DNA of 60,000 bases from Nymphaea colorata. Taxonomy: Eukaryota > Streptophyta > Magnoliopsida > Nymphaeales > Nymphaeaceae. Positions 40,919 through 53,912 of the stretch are shown here, in pieces. Both the position numbers and the translations under genes were made by a program. The stretch spans positions 18,102,848 through 18,162,847 of the forward strand of contig NC_045141.1 of NCBI RefSeq assembly GCF_008831285.2, written 5' to 3'. Below the pieces are notes generated by a model, which did not search any database, was not told the origin of the DNA, and saw only the letters and a list, made by a program, of their open reading frames with translations. Numbering within the stretch: position 1 is the stretch's first letter; each line of letters opens with the position of its first letter.

Positions 40919-41167
40919 AGAGAGAGAGAGAGAGAGAGCAATTAGGAAGCGAATTGGCGAAGGAAATGAGGGAGCTCTATCGATTCTGAAAAACTCAGAA
41001 AGCCCAGCACGAGGAACAAAAGTAGGAGGAAGGGTGAGCGAATCCGAAGATCATTTGTTTGCTCGAGAAAGGAAGATTGGAAAAGGAGGCAAGGGCGGGA
41101 GAAGAGAGGTGAAAGGGGGGAAAACACAAGGAGGAGGAAGAGGGAGAGGCAAGGGAGGAAGAAGAAG
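40919..41167 (+). promoter_or_regulatory. Purine-rich 5' leader region of the deSI-like gene
   Basis: The 250 bp before the start codon begin with a (GA)n tract at 40919-40938 and stay strongly purine-rich (GGAGGAAGAGGGAGAGG-like) up to the ATG. GA-rich tracts just upstream of plant start codons are common in core promoters and 5' UTRs. The transcription start is not visible. Confidence 0.45.
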
Positions 41168-44100
41168 ATGCAGGAGGTGATCCTCCACGTCTATGACGTG
41201 ACCAATAGTGCCAACGCCAAGACCAATAACACCATCCTCCAGATCAACAGGATCTTCAAGGACGGCATCGGCCTCGGCGGCATCTTCCACAGCGCCGTCC
41301 AGGTAGCCATACTTATTTCTGTTTCCCGCTATTTCTTCTCTTCTTATTCTTTCCTCTCGTCCTCGAAACACCTAATCTCCTGCCCACCTGTCCTTTCCGT
41401 TGTTTCTCTTCCAGATGTACTTCGCGGGCATCGAATTCGTGTTTGATGTATATTTTTAACTTTTCTTTTTTTATTTCTGGAATTGAGTTCTTCTCCATTT
41501 TGGATCTTGCGTGATCGATGGCAATGTGGTCAGTGATGGCCGAGATCTAGTTTTGAGTGATCGCTAGGTCTTTTAGCTTGTTGTTTGCACGCGTACTATT
41601 GTCGTTCTCTTTTTTTTATTTTTCTGGTTTGTTGTTTTTTTGGTTGCTACCACCTTTATTGCGTCGGTTGCTTTTCGGTTTATGCATTACGGCTGCTCCT
41701 ATTTTTGTGAGAGATCTGGTTTGCTTTGGAAAATGACAGTATAATCTACGAAGTTCTGTCTTGGTTGAGTTGATTTAGAAGCAAAGACACATTACTGTTT
41801 GTGCGTGTTTATTCTCTCTCTTATTTTCTTCACAAGGCTCATCACGCGCCGTTATTTCTCGTCGTCAACTTGTACGCGAAAATCCGATCATATTCATGGT
41901 GTGGTTGTCTTGGATGGACATGCCCCTTTTGTCTTCCTGCAAAATGTTGTGGTCTGCTTATCGTTTCTGCAAGCCTTCAATTTAAAGCCTTATGTTGCAC
42001 ACCAGCTTGGCTCTGCCTTCGGCCCATCCTTGTTTAAGTACCGGACGTCGTGATACCTGTTTTGCATGAGGAGCACGCTCCATGGAGAGGCGCTTCTTTC
42101 TTCCTGTGTCTGACACGAAAGTGTTTAGAGCCTCCCTATAACATAGTCAGGAAGACGTGAGTAATGGTAGAAGCTCCTTTTTACGCTGTTACGTATTTCA
42201 TGTACTCTAACCCTTCTGCTGGGGGAGTGCTTTCTATGTTTTACTTCACACAGAATACCATTCAATTATCGATGCTTTATGTTAATGGCAACCTCGGAAA
42301 GATCCTCCTAGGGAATAACTTCTGGCTTCAATTGGTTATAACAGTGAAATAACTGTCCACCTGTCCCAGTTAGCCTTCAGGTACGTTGAGCTGCCATGTT
42401 AAGAACTATGGTGGTAGTTGATGAAACCGACCTGTAGGATGGATTGATAACGATTCCTTTAAGAACCCAAGCAGGTCAGTCAGAATAATGATACTCTTGC
42501 TTCTACCAGTTACTGGAGGTAATCGATTGGTCCAATTTGTACATACAGTGGGATGATGAGTAGTAAGGTTCAAAATTTTCTTACCTCTAGTCAGTGGCAG
42601 ATGACAATTTTCTTACGTCTTCTTGTCTCTAAAGTTGACGGAAGACTCGGAACAGTAAGCAGAAGCTCAATATTGGGCAACCTTTTTCCATTTCAAGATC
42701 CTGAATTCTCAACATCGTCCACCCTGATGGCATTTGTGTGAGGAAACAGCGTTGTTGTCATGCACCAAAGACCAGTTGGTCGTTCTTTTGTTATTTTCTC
42801 TCATCTGTCCAATATTTTTTTAAATGTTTGTATTATTTGTTTCTCCTTTGCCATATCTCATTAAATTAGAAGTGTTACTTAAGTTTGATGGTTGAAATCT
42901 AATGGCATGAACATGCATGACACATCAATTGTTTTTTCAGATTGTGATGATGCCGACTATGATAATTGATAAACTGCTGACTCAACCTATTCCCTTGGTG
43001 TAAGTAATTGCTAGGATTGTGCATTGGCCTTTTCTTGTCAATATTTGGATCTATCTGCCTGTTGATATTGGTTGTGGTTTTTATGTCAAATATCATTTTT
43101 CCTTTCATCAATAAGCACGACAGGCTTTATATTAATGTTCTGCAGGGTCATGGTCTTAGCCTTTTGATGAAAAACATTTCTTGGTGCATTGGTCTCCCTC
43201 ATATGGATCTGGTGTCTTCCAAAAGATGCATCATGTTATCTGTGGTTGTAGAAACTTGCCCATATTTATCGCCGTAGTTTGTTGTTGGTGCTTTTTCTTG
43301 TACTTGCTGAATCTTTGATGCAAATTTCATGCTCAGAGGTTTATCTCAGCACAGTTAGTTGTTTATTCGTGTAAAAGAATTTGGTATGTCATGGAGCACG
43401 CTGTTATTTCTCTAGATTCTTGTTAACTTGGGATGTTTTTATCTGTCTATCCTTGAAAATGTTTGGTGCATTCATTTATTTGAATGCAGTAACATAGTTC
43501 TGGTTAGTTCTGGATGTTTGTTAAGGCAGCTGAAGTATCTGTAAGCTGATAGTTGTCTTCTTGTCTGGAATTACTCCAGATGGAAGTTTGTCCTTGCAAA
43601 TGGAAGACCATGGCAGAATATGTATCATACGGTTCAGTGATATCTTCATGTTTCATCATTCTGTGGGTGCAGGTGTATGGTAAGGAAGAATGGTCATTTG
43701 GATTCTGTGAACATGGTTCTGGAGTGTTCAGTTGCCCACCTTGCAGAAATCCTATGTACACCTATCGTGAAAGTATTGTCTTGGGTGAGACAAATTTGTC
43801 TATCTCTGAGGTAAAGCGGATTCTGAAGGAACTCAGCCAGGAGTGGCCTGGATATTCATATGACCTTTTGTCTAGAAACTGCAACCATTTCTGTGATCAG
43901 TTCTGTGAAAAGCTTGGTGTGCCAAAGCTTCCAGGTTACACTTTTATCTTAAGTGGCATTTTTCCATCATCTGAAATTCCATGGACGTGCATTTTATTGG
44001 TTATTTCTTTGTTTCCCATCTCACCCCTTCTTTAAGGGATTAATGTTGCCTACTGTGAAGGAAGATAAAGTTGGGAAACTTGGACAAAAAAATTTAAAGA

Positions 44101-46165
44101 TTATATGGGAGCATTGCACGTAGCAAAATCTCCCTTTTTGACTAAGTCTAATGTTTATCATGCATAAATCTGCCTTCTAACCTCTAAGATGATGTTAAAA
44201 TCATAGAGAAAATAGTACACTGCTTATTATGTTATTTCAATCCAAGAACTTGTTTGAAGTTCATTTCTCTCCAGTATATCCTTCCTATTTGTATCTAGTC
44301 TTTCATTTTTCTTGAACTGGCCTCTTAAAACTGTTACTAATCCAATTCAATGGCTTTTCAGCTTGGGTCAATCGGTTTGCAAATGCTGGTGACACTGCCA
44401 TGGAAGTTGCAGGGAACACAGCATTACGTGTAAGATAATTTTATCCCTTTTTATGATGACATAGCCTATCTTTTAGAACTCTTGTCATTCCTTTTAGGGG
44501 AAGATCTGTTCAACGTCTTAGATCATTGAGAAATAAGGAGGGGTGTTTCAGCTGTGCGAGTCTTGCATACTGTTGCTGTACTAAATATCTACAGAGGAAA
44601 AAGGACTGTTATGGTCTTTGTCGTTAGAAGCAGCATGGGATATAAGAAGCCATTTTTTTTATAGATCTCAGGGAGACGTCTGAGTATCATGGAGTAACAG
44701 TTCCATTATACTTTTGCTTCTGCCAATGTTATTGGCTTGTTTCAAAATGATGACAATTCTCTGACTTCTGATGTTCCAAAAGAGCTGATGTTGGTGGCTA
44801 TGTGCCTTTTGTAGTCAAAGGTGCACCCAGATGTTCCAGGCGGATGATGGCCTGGTTGTTGCTCATGTTATAGCGACTGGTGTCCTGCTGGTGTGGATTG
44901 CTTTCAGTTTCATATTATAAATATATGAAAACATTGTTCAATGTTATACTCTGAATATATGTCCATTGTTCTTTAATTACTGAAAATATATATTGCTGAA
45001 TATTATTCTACTTATTCTATTTTTTCCACCCTATGATTCTGACTAGGCCCAAACCGAGCACCCATCAAAGTAGAGCTATTCTCTACAAATTAGTGAGTAG
45101 TTCTTAGGAATGCGTAGGGGAAACTTGAGAGCAAATCAACAATATGAGCTGCAAGTGTGATTGTCTGATTGACAGAAAATGCAAACTTGAAATGGAATCC
45201 TGAGTTTGTTGCTATTTTGTACATGAACATGCTATACACAGGCTTGTATAGTTCCGCGTGCACATTTCTCGTGTCAATTTGTCATTGCATGCCACTTGTT
45301 GCATGGAGGGCCTTGTTATCAACCAACTATTGATATCTTCACCTGCTTAACATGAACTGATGAAAGGGTGTGTTAAGCTTGAATTTTGAATGAATCGATT
45401 TTTTTATGAACCGAATTTGTGTACTGATTACTGAATACTCTTTGACGAATGCTTCCTGCTTCTTAGTGTCACATTTAAACTACTTCCTATGGTATCATTT
45501 GAAGATTTAGTTTATTTGTAGCATGAAAGGTTCTCTCTCTCTCTCACACACACGCGCACGCACAGCAGTAACCGCAGTAGTTTTGCTCAAGCTTTCTCAA
45601 TTCTCGTATGAACTCTGCCAGAGACCAAGTACCTGCTACAACATGCCCTTGGGCATGTTATGCCAATCAACAACTTTTCTACCGTCAATGGGTTATACTA
45701 TTTGACTTTACTACATTTCTGAATTTTTTACTTCAGTCCGAGCCTTACATACTTGAAACATTCGTTCAATTTCAATCTTGCCTAAGAGAATAGGCATTCT
45801 TTGACAAGGGCTTCTCTCCGAAGTCTCACTTTCGTTTTGTTGTTTGGCAGCTGAAGCAAGCTAAGACCGAGATCATATCTGCTAGCAAAGCTGCATACAG
45901 ATTTCTTTCAGGTGTTTCTTCGAATGCAGCAATGACGCCCGAGTCTGGAGGCACCACTGGGCAGGTCACCCCGCGGTTTCAAGCCACTTGGTTCCGAAAC
46001 CTGCTTACTTCTGGTGCAAAACCATCAGCAAGTTCCGAATTTGCTGACCAGGCTGATGAGAAGCAGCAAGAAGTAGAACCACAACCTGGGAAGGCGAGAT
46101 TATTGGGAGAACCAGCGGAGCAGAGAAAAGAAGGTTCCCAGGACGAAGCCCAGCATTCTAAGTGA
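41168..46165 (+). CDS. deSI-like protein, PPPDE-family putative thiol (deSUMOylating-type) peptidase, 4 exons
   Basis: The exons are 41168-41302, 43673-43934, 44362-44429 and 45851-46165, giving 259 codons plus TGA. All introns are GT-AG and the phases join cleanly (0, 1, 0). The protein opens with MQEVILHVYDVT, the usual start of plant deSI-like proteins. The PPPDE domain covers about residues 1-135: GIGLGGIFHSAVQVYG carries the likely catalytic His41 and RNCNHFCDQF the likely catalytic Cys115. PPPDE proteins are permuted papain-fold proteases; animal DeSI members cleave SUMO and some plant ones have been linked to deSUMOylation, but the substrate here is unknown. After VNRFANAGDTAMEVAGNTA and QAKTEI (about 134-165) the tail to 259 is variable, hydrophilic and rich in Gln and Glu. 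There is no signal peptide or membrane segment. The gene is convergent with FRO. Confidence 0.92.
41303..43672 (+). other. deSI-like intron 1 (2370 bp)
   Basis: The intron runs from GTAGCC to TGTGGGTGCAG and is T-rich. It contains short open frames, including one at 43008-43277 and antisense frames, without family similarity or domain motifs. No transposon ends or RNA gene were recognised. Confidence 0.85.
43935..44361 (+). other. deSI-like intron 2 (427 bp)
   Basis: The intron splits the codon of residue 133: exon 2 supplies G and exon 3 supplies CT, giving Ala before WVNRF. It is T-rich with a GGCTTTTCAG acceptor. Nothing else was seen in it. Confidence 0.85.
44430..45850 (+). other. deSI-like intron 3 (1421 bp)
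   Basis: The intron runs from GTAAGA to TGTTTGGCAG in phase 0. It holds a short CT/CA-rich tract at 45534-45565. No coding similarity or transposon ends were recognised. Confidence 0.85.
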
Positions 46166-49100
46166 GTGCTATATGTACTTAGCGGAAATTGTATCAGTCA
46201 CACGGAAATCATATTGGACGGCCGTGAAGCAAAAGAACAGACATATATTCATTCATGCACTGTAGAATTTGTTTACACTACGCAAGAATTTGAAATTACA
46301 AGATATGGTACATGTGGTGGTGTTCGTCCATGTCCTTTGTATCTCTCGTTCATCCTTCAATGGTGCTGTGGCATCCTTGATCTATTGAAGGCACAGACGA
46401 GCGAGTGGAACACGTTTGCTGCTATTCTAGACTTTACCTGGCCTCTCTTTGGGATGGGCCTTCTGTTCTTTAGATCCCCCCTCAGGTCTTGGCTGCTGCC
46501 ATGAACATTCCTCGTTGATGCAAAAGCAGCAACCTGGGTATAGACCTTGCCACTCATTCTGAAAGCTTTCTCTTCTGTGGTGGTGGTAGTGGTGGCGACC
46601 TCCTTCCACGCTCTTCGCTGAGCTAATTAGAAGGAAGCACCAGAAAGCTTGGAGCTTGAGTTTATGCTTTGGTGAGGAGGGGCTGATCTGATTTATAGGA
46701 TGCCGGATGAAGGGGGAGGTTCCAACCTGTATGAGAAGGGCAGAAAACGAAATTCGAGTATTTAAAACCAGTGAGTCACCAGGCAGCGAGACATGCCAGC
46801 CTAACATTGCCTGTCAAAAGGGCTCATGGAGATTCCCTTTTGCCCGTCAAGGGACCAATAATATCAAAAAAGAAACTAAATGGATCTCTCTATGCCCCTC
46901 TCGACTTCTGTCTTGGGATTTTTTGAACTATAAAAACTGGAATTTAAGAAAGAGGAGTTGGTTCACGTCTAAGACCTCCCCCTCCTGCCCTTCCCGTGAA
47001 GTCACTTGCATGCTCTCTCAACGTATTATGTGTCGCCGGGAATCTTGACCAAATCAAGAGAAGTTTTGACTCTCCCTACTGCATCTTATCTTTGAAATTT
47101 TATTTTACTGGAGGTTCCGATGGTGGGCTTAAACTTTGTCTTTATGCATGTAAACAGTCGGAGGGTCTTCGCAAGTTGACCTGGTTAGAGGTTGGGTCCG
47201 TGAACTGTAGCAGTTTTTGATTCTCCGATAATTAGGTGCCCTCTCACCAGATTCATTTCCATATTTAATTTTTGTTTTACTTCAGAATTATCAAATGTAA
47301 AGGTCTCCTTGGTGCAGTTTTGACAAAAAAAAAAGAGAAAAACAAAAAACAGCTTGGCGGGGTGGGACTTCCATCAGTTGAACGTGTGGGTCAGTAAGAA
47401 TTCATTAACGAAATCTTTTCATCTGGGTCTTGCTTGTCTGGCTCCAAAATGAGCCCCATTAATAGGAATCAGGTTGCCTGTGCGGTTGATTTTATGAACA
47501 TGCAACAAACCTGACATTTTGCGGTTAATGATTTGATAGCAAGATCATGGCCAGCCAGCCATGAGCTTCTGTGGCTTTGCTTAGTGTAGTAAAAACAACC
47601 TCATTTACATTCAGGTCTGCTGGATGTAACACTTTACAAGTATTTATTTATTTGGTCATTTTATATCAACTGAGCTTCTTCAACATGTGCCTATTAATTT
47701 CCCTGCTTTTTATAAGTGCCTTTGCAGTCAAACATGACAAAACTGGGTGTCATCATCACCCTTCATGCTCGGCTTTGCAGGAAACGAGCAACCAATGGCC
47801 ATCGGGACAGCTAACACCGTCGGCGGTGGCGGTGATTGTTTCCGGTGAAGGACCTATCTGGCCAGAAGCCTTTCCCTAGAAAAAGCGCCCGCTCTAGTTG
47901 TATTCCTCGTTTCCTCCTAGACGCCGTATTTCCCAAAGAATGATAAAAGCGAACGTAACCCACGTGGTTGGCAGCCTTCTTTCCCCCGGCATGGCGCCCG
48001 TCCGCAGAGTGCTCTCTACCAGCCAAGCCCCCACGAAAATGAGGATCTCTAAATTTCAGTGTACTGCTGCCATGGAGGGAAGCCATGAAAGCACAAACTA
48101 CGAGCTGCATGAGCTGGTGACGAGCTTGGTTCTCCTTTTTCACAATTTGCGTTATTAATTTCTGAATGGCCAAGAACCATCTAGTCCACTTGGTGAGTTT
48201 CTGCTCTGGAATTGTTTTTCATATGATAGTACGTGGGCGTCCGCCAAGTGGATCGTACCAACCAGCCTAGCTTCTTTTTATGTTTGACCACACGTGTTAA
48301 CTCCGATCTAAAATTTAATTAGGAAGGCCGGGATCTGAGATATTGAAGTGGCTACTCTCCAACTCCAATTTTAATTCGAACACAAATAACTAATTTATGT
48401 TCGTTTCTTTTAGCTTGGACAGGAATTCGATCGTTAGCTGTCTTTGTTTCCTGAGCACAAAATTTGCCTCGTATTTGTTGAGATCTTACATCTCAGATCC
48501 GTGATGCATTTTTTGTATTTTTCTTCGTCTTTCTCAAAATGGTATCTTTCAAACCTCAATTTTTACATTCTCAAAATTTTGGATCTTATGATATAGGCCG
48601 TAGTTTCCATACCAACTTTCAGATAAACGATTAATTAGAAGAAAAAAAATGTTAGAACAGGCAAATCTCAATCATGCTTGTGTTATATATAAGCTGGATC
48701 CCTCCTGCCAGTCATCAAGTCTGCCTGATACATTTCATCCTGTGGCCTTTAATTATGTGTGCACCCCAATGCATACATTCGGGTGCATGCTGTGAATGTC
48801 CAGAGATTCATATATATATATATATATATATACATTGTTTTTTTAAGATTAGGTTCTAAAGAAATTATTACCATATATTATTACAACTTGTCTGTATGTG
48901 ATACCTGCTCTTGGAATCCTAGACCTAACGACTTTAACGACAAGACTTACTGCCATCAAGTCAAGGGACAAGATATTCCCTATATACAACTTTCGAAATG
49001 CAGACCAGAGAGCCAATGAACCGTAGTTCGTTCTTCTTCTGCTGATAAACAAAGTCCTTTTTCTAATTTGAAATGGCTCGGAGAGTATGCCCACAATGTC

Positions 49101-49519
49101 GGGATCCCAATTATTGAAAACAAAGTCATTGTCAATGGTTTTGGAATAATTCATGAGCAAAATGTTTGTGTGGACACATTTAACATTGTTATTAATGAAA
49201 AAGCACTTGATACATTGCTTTAACCTGAAGTCTGAAAATATTCAACTTATTTCTGTTGTATACATGCAGAACATCGCTGTCCTGTCCCAGCCCTACTAAC
49301 CCCGTCTATATAAGGCACGGTATTTTATTCTTCGAGTCGTCTCTAATGTCTAGATTCCTGGAAACATCTCCCTTCCTCTTGTTTACTCACGTAGATTTCC
49401 AGTGCACATGTATACTCATGCCTTGGATTTCTTCAACCTTCGAGAGAGAGAGGGAGATAGAAGAGCTTAGATTCATATACAGTTTAACGAGACTGCTACA
49501 TATTGATCAAATTCATAGA
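46166..49519. other. Spacer between convergent deSI-like and FRO genes
   Basis: The first few hundred bases should include the deSI-like 3' UTR, but no clear AATAAA was seen to fix its end. Short open frames on both strands (for example 46427-46807 and 47811-48173, minus) lack motifs, starts in context or splice logic. A (TA)n tract lies at 48809-48833. No RNA gene was recognised. Confidence 0.5.
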
Positions 49520-49646
49520 ATAAACTAAAGACAGTGGCAGCCATCGCCCTTTATTAGTACACGAAGAAAGAAACACGCACATAAAGATTCTGATACCATT
49601 ATAATGTATGCCATACACACAGACAATCAAATACGAATTCCTCATA
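49520..49646 (-). terminator. FRO 3' UTR with AATAAA polyadenylation signal
   Basis: On the minus strand an AATAAA lies at 49555-49550, about 92 bp beyond the FRO stop codon. Cleavage would be expected some 15-30 bp further left, near 49520-49535. This gives a compact 3' UTR and sets the likely gene end. Confidence 0.6.
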
Positions 49647-52600
49647 CTACCAATCAAAATTTATGGAATGATAGTGCAAGTTTTTGGCTGTGGCAGATGA
49701 GCAAATTGCAGCAACATCGCTCCTCATTGTGGTGGGGCCACATACCAAGACTCCGGTGCTCGATCCTTCAGACTTCCGCAACATCTCTGCGAGACAACAA
49801 AATGCATAGTGATTTAGCTTAATGTTATTCTCATGAGTATTTGTGTGTTTACAGTGTAAGAAAATCCTTTTTCTTTTGAAAGAGACTGGGGAAAAAGAAA
49901 ACAACCTTAAGGCTGAAACAATTAATCAAATCTCACTTGTGTGGCCAATAACAATATTATATACCCGCCCTCAACGATGACTGAGGCCAAGGAAAAGACA
50001 ACTGAGCGACAGAAAAATCTTATTTGCCAGTAACCGAATTCAGACAGTAGATATATGAATTAGGTGCAGATCGCCCAGCAATATGGAGTCATGGACTCTT
50101 CGACAGGGGCGTCTGTACTCTCATGAGTACACTCCCACCCTGAGCACCACCAGTTGAGTTGCTCAAATTGTTGAGCGACTCACTCCGGCAGCAACCTGAT
50201 CAGTGATCAGTGATCTCAACAGGGGAACTGATAACTGGAAGAAGAGAGCTAATGAGACGAGGATGAAAAGAAGGGTACGCACAAAAACTTATTTTTTGGT
50301 TGTGGAATCACTTCGCGAAGGGAACCCACAAAGAGCTTAGGGACTGGATATGGAAAGGCATTGCTCATCATGAATTCGTTTGTTGCATTGAGGAGAAAGA
50401 ATTCTGATGAGAGATGCTGAGAAAATACAGGAAAGCACTGCTAGGAAGGCTAAAACAAAGGGGAGAAAATGTGACACTACTTTTGCCAAGAAAGTGGAGC
50501 TGCAGTGAAACTCGTGTTTTTCATATTGGGCGTCATAAAAAATGGGGTATTTTATGTTTGTTTCACTCACAGCCGAGAAGCAAAGCAATCTACTTTCACG
50601 TTAAAAGTCCAGAGCAAGTATGGCAAATCTACTGAACATATGTGTGTGTGTGTGTTCATATATATATTATTATATTGAGATACAAACATACACACAGAGA
50701 GACAGAGAGAGAGATATATATATATACTTTTGAAGTCGGGCCTTGCACCATAATGCACTTGAACATTTTCAACGGAGCACTGATTAGGCCAACTCGCAAG
50801 CTCTCTCCCATCATCATACAGCCAAGAGCTACGATTTGCAGTTGGAGCCTCCATTTCCATGCTCCGAACTTGTCGGTCCACCATGGGCTCCTTCCTCTTG
50901 TTCCACAAGATCACCGCAACACCCACAACCACAACGCTCAAGCACATGAAAAACATAACGAAGAGCCCCTTCAACCAAACAGGATAAACATACTTCGTTC
51001 CATGCTCTCGAGGGTATGTGTGAAAGCGTGTGAAGCATCCCACAAGCACTAAGAACAAGAGAAAGGATGAGGAAATGAGTGTGCCCAGCCACAGCCAATG
51101 GTTTGGACCCAGTGTCCAAGAAATAGGCATGTCCCCAGGCGTGGGCTTGAAGCACACAGTCTGCAATAGAGCTTGTGACTCTGGCCTCCCCTGTTCTCTT
51201 GTAACAAAGGCTTCGATCTGGAGTTGCAAAGGACACAAGTCTGATGACGAGGTTGAGGCAGGAAGTAGGAGGTCGAGCATTGCCAAGTCCCTAGCATTCC
51301 TGAAGGCACAAATGAGCAGTAATCTTGCTGGCTCTTTTGGTGCATCATTCCTGGATATTAGGTGGCGTATGATTGAGATGAAGGGGGTGATGCCTGCGCC
51401 ACCACTTACCATAACCAGTGTATCATATCTGTGATCGAAGGAGTAATTAGAAATGGAGAAGGGGAACGGCCTCTTGGAGAATTATTGTAAAAGAACTCTC
51501 ATGTCTGCAAATAGTGTATATATATGTGTGTGTGTGCGTGTGTGTATCTATAAATATATATATATATACCTAAGGAAATCAGTCGACGGGGGTCCATAAG
51601 GACCTTCAACAAGCACCTCAAGTCCATCAATGGCACCAGATCTGGCAGCTGATGAGAGCTTCTCATACAGATCCCCCGTCCACTGTCCTTCACACTTGAT
51701 TGCAACACTCAACTTCTCAGGCTCTAGGCTGCTGGAAGAGGTCACTGTGAATGGGTGCCACTGCAGGCGAGATATGCTAGGCACATTAATGAAGACCGTG
51801 CTCATGGGACTATGGCTCAGACCTGAAACAAACACACAGTTGGTTCCAACCATTAGCCTTTTAGTACAGCAAACACTCTGCAAAATAACAAGAAATAAAC
51901 CCAGGATTTGCCTGGACAATTAAGAAGTTCATAAAACCCATGAAAGTATTTTAAGAATATTCATGTAAAATTCCCTTGTGTGTGTGCATGCATGTGTGAT
52001 ATTTAAATGAGCTTAGACAAGCCTCCGAAGCTGAGCATCTTCCTCTGAAGTTCATTCTCAAACTTAATATGTTTTTCTTTCAAAACCGTCAAAGGGGAGC
52101 CCAGATCTGACCCTGTAATACCCAAATCATACACCTATAGTTCCGGCTTGTGCATGTTACGGGCATTGTCAAAAGATGGTTTATCAAGTGTAAAAATGAA
52201 GAGGTTATGGTTCTCACCCGGTTTCTTGGAGAAGGATAACTCCACAGCCTCACATGGGAGGATACGTGCCGAAACCAGTCGGACAGATTGCCGGGATTGC
52301 ATAAAACGCAAAAAGCGATCAACAATGAAGAGATAAAGTCCAGGAAGTAACATGTACAGCACGCCAGTACCCACATGGAAGACAAAAAAGACGACAAAGA
52401 GCACATAGAGTTGGTGTGTATAGAAGAACAACTCAAACATCTTACGCCTTATCCAGGGTAAAGTTGTGATCCACATGCAAATGCCAAAGAAGAGAGCCAA
52501 TTCCCCAGCCACATTTGATACATCATCGTTTGCCCATTCCAGAAACTGCACAAAATCTCCCTAATGCATTAGCGTTGTAGCAAAGGACACAGCAAGCAAT

Positions 52601-53236
52601 TAATTGGCTTCTTAGCCCAAAGGGCTTGAACCGGCTTAGATAGGTTTCCATTACTACACTAAAAAGAGACATTTTAAGAAAGACTACACCTGTTCCAATG
52701 ACCATTCCAAAGAGCAAGTACAACTGTAAAAACTTTTTCTTTCATCCCTAAAGTAGACATCGGCATCTAATGGATGGGGTCTGAAGCAATTTCAGAAAAG
52801 TCAAGTGCAACAACTTGGCTTTCTTTCACTCTCCTATCTCTAATATATATATATATATATATATACCAATAGGTCAGGGACAAAAACCAGACCCTTATAC
52901 ATATGATATTTAAAGTGTTTTGTTTCAAAATCTAACCTTACCAATATGATCTTAAGGATAGGTTGATGCAAAATATATATTAAGTTGACCATTTTTTGGT
53001 TTCAATAGTGTCCTTATAATAAGCAAAAATGGATGGCTCCCATAGCATAAACATTTTGATAATAGAAAAATCAATATTTTTCATAAAAACAACTATATTG
53101 AAAGCATGTTTAATATCAAAATAGTTTTTACAAATATATTAGGATGTTTATATTTTATTTAAAAGAATGTTTTAGAAAAAAATAAAGGGTCTGGTTTGTA
53201 TCCCTGACCTAATGGTTTGGTTTCTACTTTCTACCA

Positions 53237-53296
<60 letters not shown>

Positions 53297-53757
53297 GGCA
53301 GAGTTAAGATTTTTTCGTTGCAGGGGCCAAACTATAGTTTCAAAAACTTTAAAAAAGGCTGAAATATAATTGAACTTTTTAAAATCCGAGGGGGACCACG
53401 GCCCCTGCCCCTATATAAATTGAAGACAGCTGGCTACCTGTATGGCAGGATGGGTATTTTTTATCTTGTATCACTAAAAACTATCACAAAGGTGCATCTT
53501 ATATAAACTATGCCTCCTTACACTCCATGGGCATCCAAGAGATGGCCCTTCCTCCCCCTTCAATTAAAAAAGAATAAAAAAAAAAAAAAGCACTGGGAGG
53601 GGCCAAAGCCTTCCCCTGCATCAAAGAGAAAGGAAGGGTGTCCGGCCTGCCACTGGGAGGGGCCAAAGCCTTCCCCTGCATCAAAGAGAAAGGAAGGGTG
53701 TCCGGCCTGCCCCTTGCCACTGTAACCTCAGGGGCAAACCGAGAGGAACATGTGCAG

Positions 53758-53802
<45 letters not shown>

Positions 53803-53874
53803 AGAATTTAATTCGAACAACTGTGATTAGGTTGAGTTCTCTTTCTGTTAGACATTTAACAATGAGATAGATAG

Positions 53875-53912
<38 letters not shown>

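Noticed and set aside
41051-41498. Minus-strand frames opposite deSI-like exon 1 and leader
   Set aside because: They consist of low-complexity sequence arising from the complement of a GA-rich leader, plus antisense of a recognised exon.
43008-43277. Plus-strand frame in deSI-like intron 1
   Set aside because: Hydrophobic T-rich translation without family motifs; the known protein joins exon 1 directly to the exon at 43673.
46427-46807. 126-codon minus frame downstream of the deSI-like gene
   Set aside because: No recognisable domain; it overlaps the probable 3' UTR on the opposite strand; length is within chance expectation.
47811-48173. 120-codon minus frame in the convergent spacer
   Set aside because: Basic, low-information translation with no family resemblance and no supporting splice or start context.
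50642-51434. Plus-strand frames over FRO exon 7
   Set aside because: They are antisense shadows of the long C-terminal FRO exon.
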